From contig NZ_JAATOV010000002.1 in the NCBI RefSeq assembly GCF_011806425.1, positions 620,001 through 684,000 on the forward strand: a stretch of 64,000 nt of DNA, in the 5' to 3' direction. Of the stretch, positions 63,863 to 64,000 are shown piece after piece; position 1 is the first letter of the stretch; each line of letters begins with the position of its first letter. Under the pieces are notes generated by a model. That model ran no database searches. It was not told the origin of the DNA and saw only the letters and a program-made list of their open reading frames with translations. The translations under genes were made by a program, and so were the position numbers. The stretch comes from Thalassospira lucentensis. GTDB lineage: Bacteria; Pseudomonadota; Alphaproteobacteria; Rhodospirillales; Thalassospiraceae.

Positions 63863-64000
63863 TTACGCGCCGCCGTCGCGGACCTTTTTGGCGTAGGGCT
63901 CAAGCGCATCAAGATACAAAAGCGGGCCACCTTCATCGGATGTGAAAAGCGCGCGATCGGCCACCGCATTCAAGTGATGGCGCATCAGGTCACGTGCGGT
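63863..64000 (-). CDS. GntR family regulator, FCD domain C-terminus (partial, starts beyond the window)
   Basis: On the minus strand the window edge encodes ARDLMRHHLNAVADRALF, then 27 further residues ending DGGA and a TAA at 63865-63863. This is the last-helix pattern of FadR-type FCD ligand domains. Only about 45 residues are inside the window. It converges on the NTF2-like gene and is the probable regulator of the Liv-amidohydrolase locus. Confidence 0.65.
   Translation of the reverse strand, partial: TARDLMRHHLNAVADRALFTSDEGGPLLYLDALEPYAKKVRDGGA

Overview
The window looks like about 64 kb of chromosome from a marine heterotrophic alphaproteobacterium, plausibly Rhodospirillales and Thalassospira-like. 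This rests on the gene families present (ectoine catabolism, two TRAP transporters, many ABC uptake systems with LacI regulators, the carboxynorspermidine route, a DUF1127 protein) and on the codon style of a mid-50s % G+C genome. The genus is an inference. No rRNA, tRNA or CRISPR array was seen.

Region 1 (1-5.7 kb) holds the 3' part of an unusual ABC exporter fused to a cyclic-nucleotide-binding domain, then a small membrane-protein gene. An AT-rich AIPR-type phage-defence gene sits beside that gene. A diverged copy of the small gene's 3' end lies just beyond the AIPR gene, which suggests an insertion.

Region 2 (5.7-20.6 kb) is an almost complete ectoine/5-hydroxyectoine utilisation locus. 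It comprises doeC and doeD, two small secreted proteins, uehA (on the opposite strand), enuR, uehBC, eutA, eutB, eutC, eutD(doeA), eutE(doeB) and asnR(doeX). Ectoines enter by the UehABC TRAP carrier. EutD opens the ring, EutE deacetylates to diaminobutyrate, DoeD transaminates and DoeC oxidises to aspartate. EutABC are the accessory hydroxyectoine enzymes. EnuR and AsnR are the regulators. An AT-rich orphan gene, resembling a divergent proteasome/HslV-like Ntn hydrolase, follows asnR directly.

Region 3 (21.7-35.5 kb, mostly minus strand) has an amidase with a second TRAP transporter, a D-2-hydroxyacid dehydrogenase, and a LacI-controlled ribose-type ABC sugar operon with a Gfo/Idh dehydrogenase and a sugar-phosphate isomerase-like enzyme.

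Region 4 (35.5-41.8 kb) has a VOC protein and a polyamine pair (carboxynorspermidine decarboxylase and dehydrogenase) behind a long leader with two short ORFs. A compact AT-rich island of about 1.5 kb lies at the pair's terminator. It carries palindromes, a structured RNA ending in a U-run, and a NYN/PIN-like nuclease gene, and it is flanked by a 14-bp direct repeat. An MFS exporter follows.

Region 5 (42-48.6 kb) is a LacI-regulated alpha-glucoside-type ABC importer (agl-like) with an extra extracytoplasmic domain in one permease and extra N-terminal helices in the other. Region 6 (48.6-54.7 kb) is a polyamine/iron-type ABC importer with a metallo-beta-lactamase-fold enzyme and a divergent LacI regulator. 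Region 7 (54.8-64 kb) has an Lrp regulator, a DUF1127 protein, a MobA-like nucleotidyltransferase, and a branched-chain-amino-acid-type ABC operon whose LivM, LivG and LivF parts are one polypeptide, with an amidohydrolase. An NTF2-like protein and the 3' end of a GntR/FCD regulator complete the window.

The most unusual theme is three compact, AT-rich, one-gene insertions (AIPR, Ntn-like, NYN plus RNA), each placed at the 3' end of a host gene or operon.
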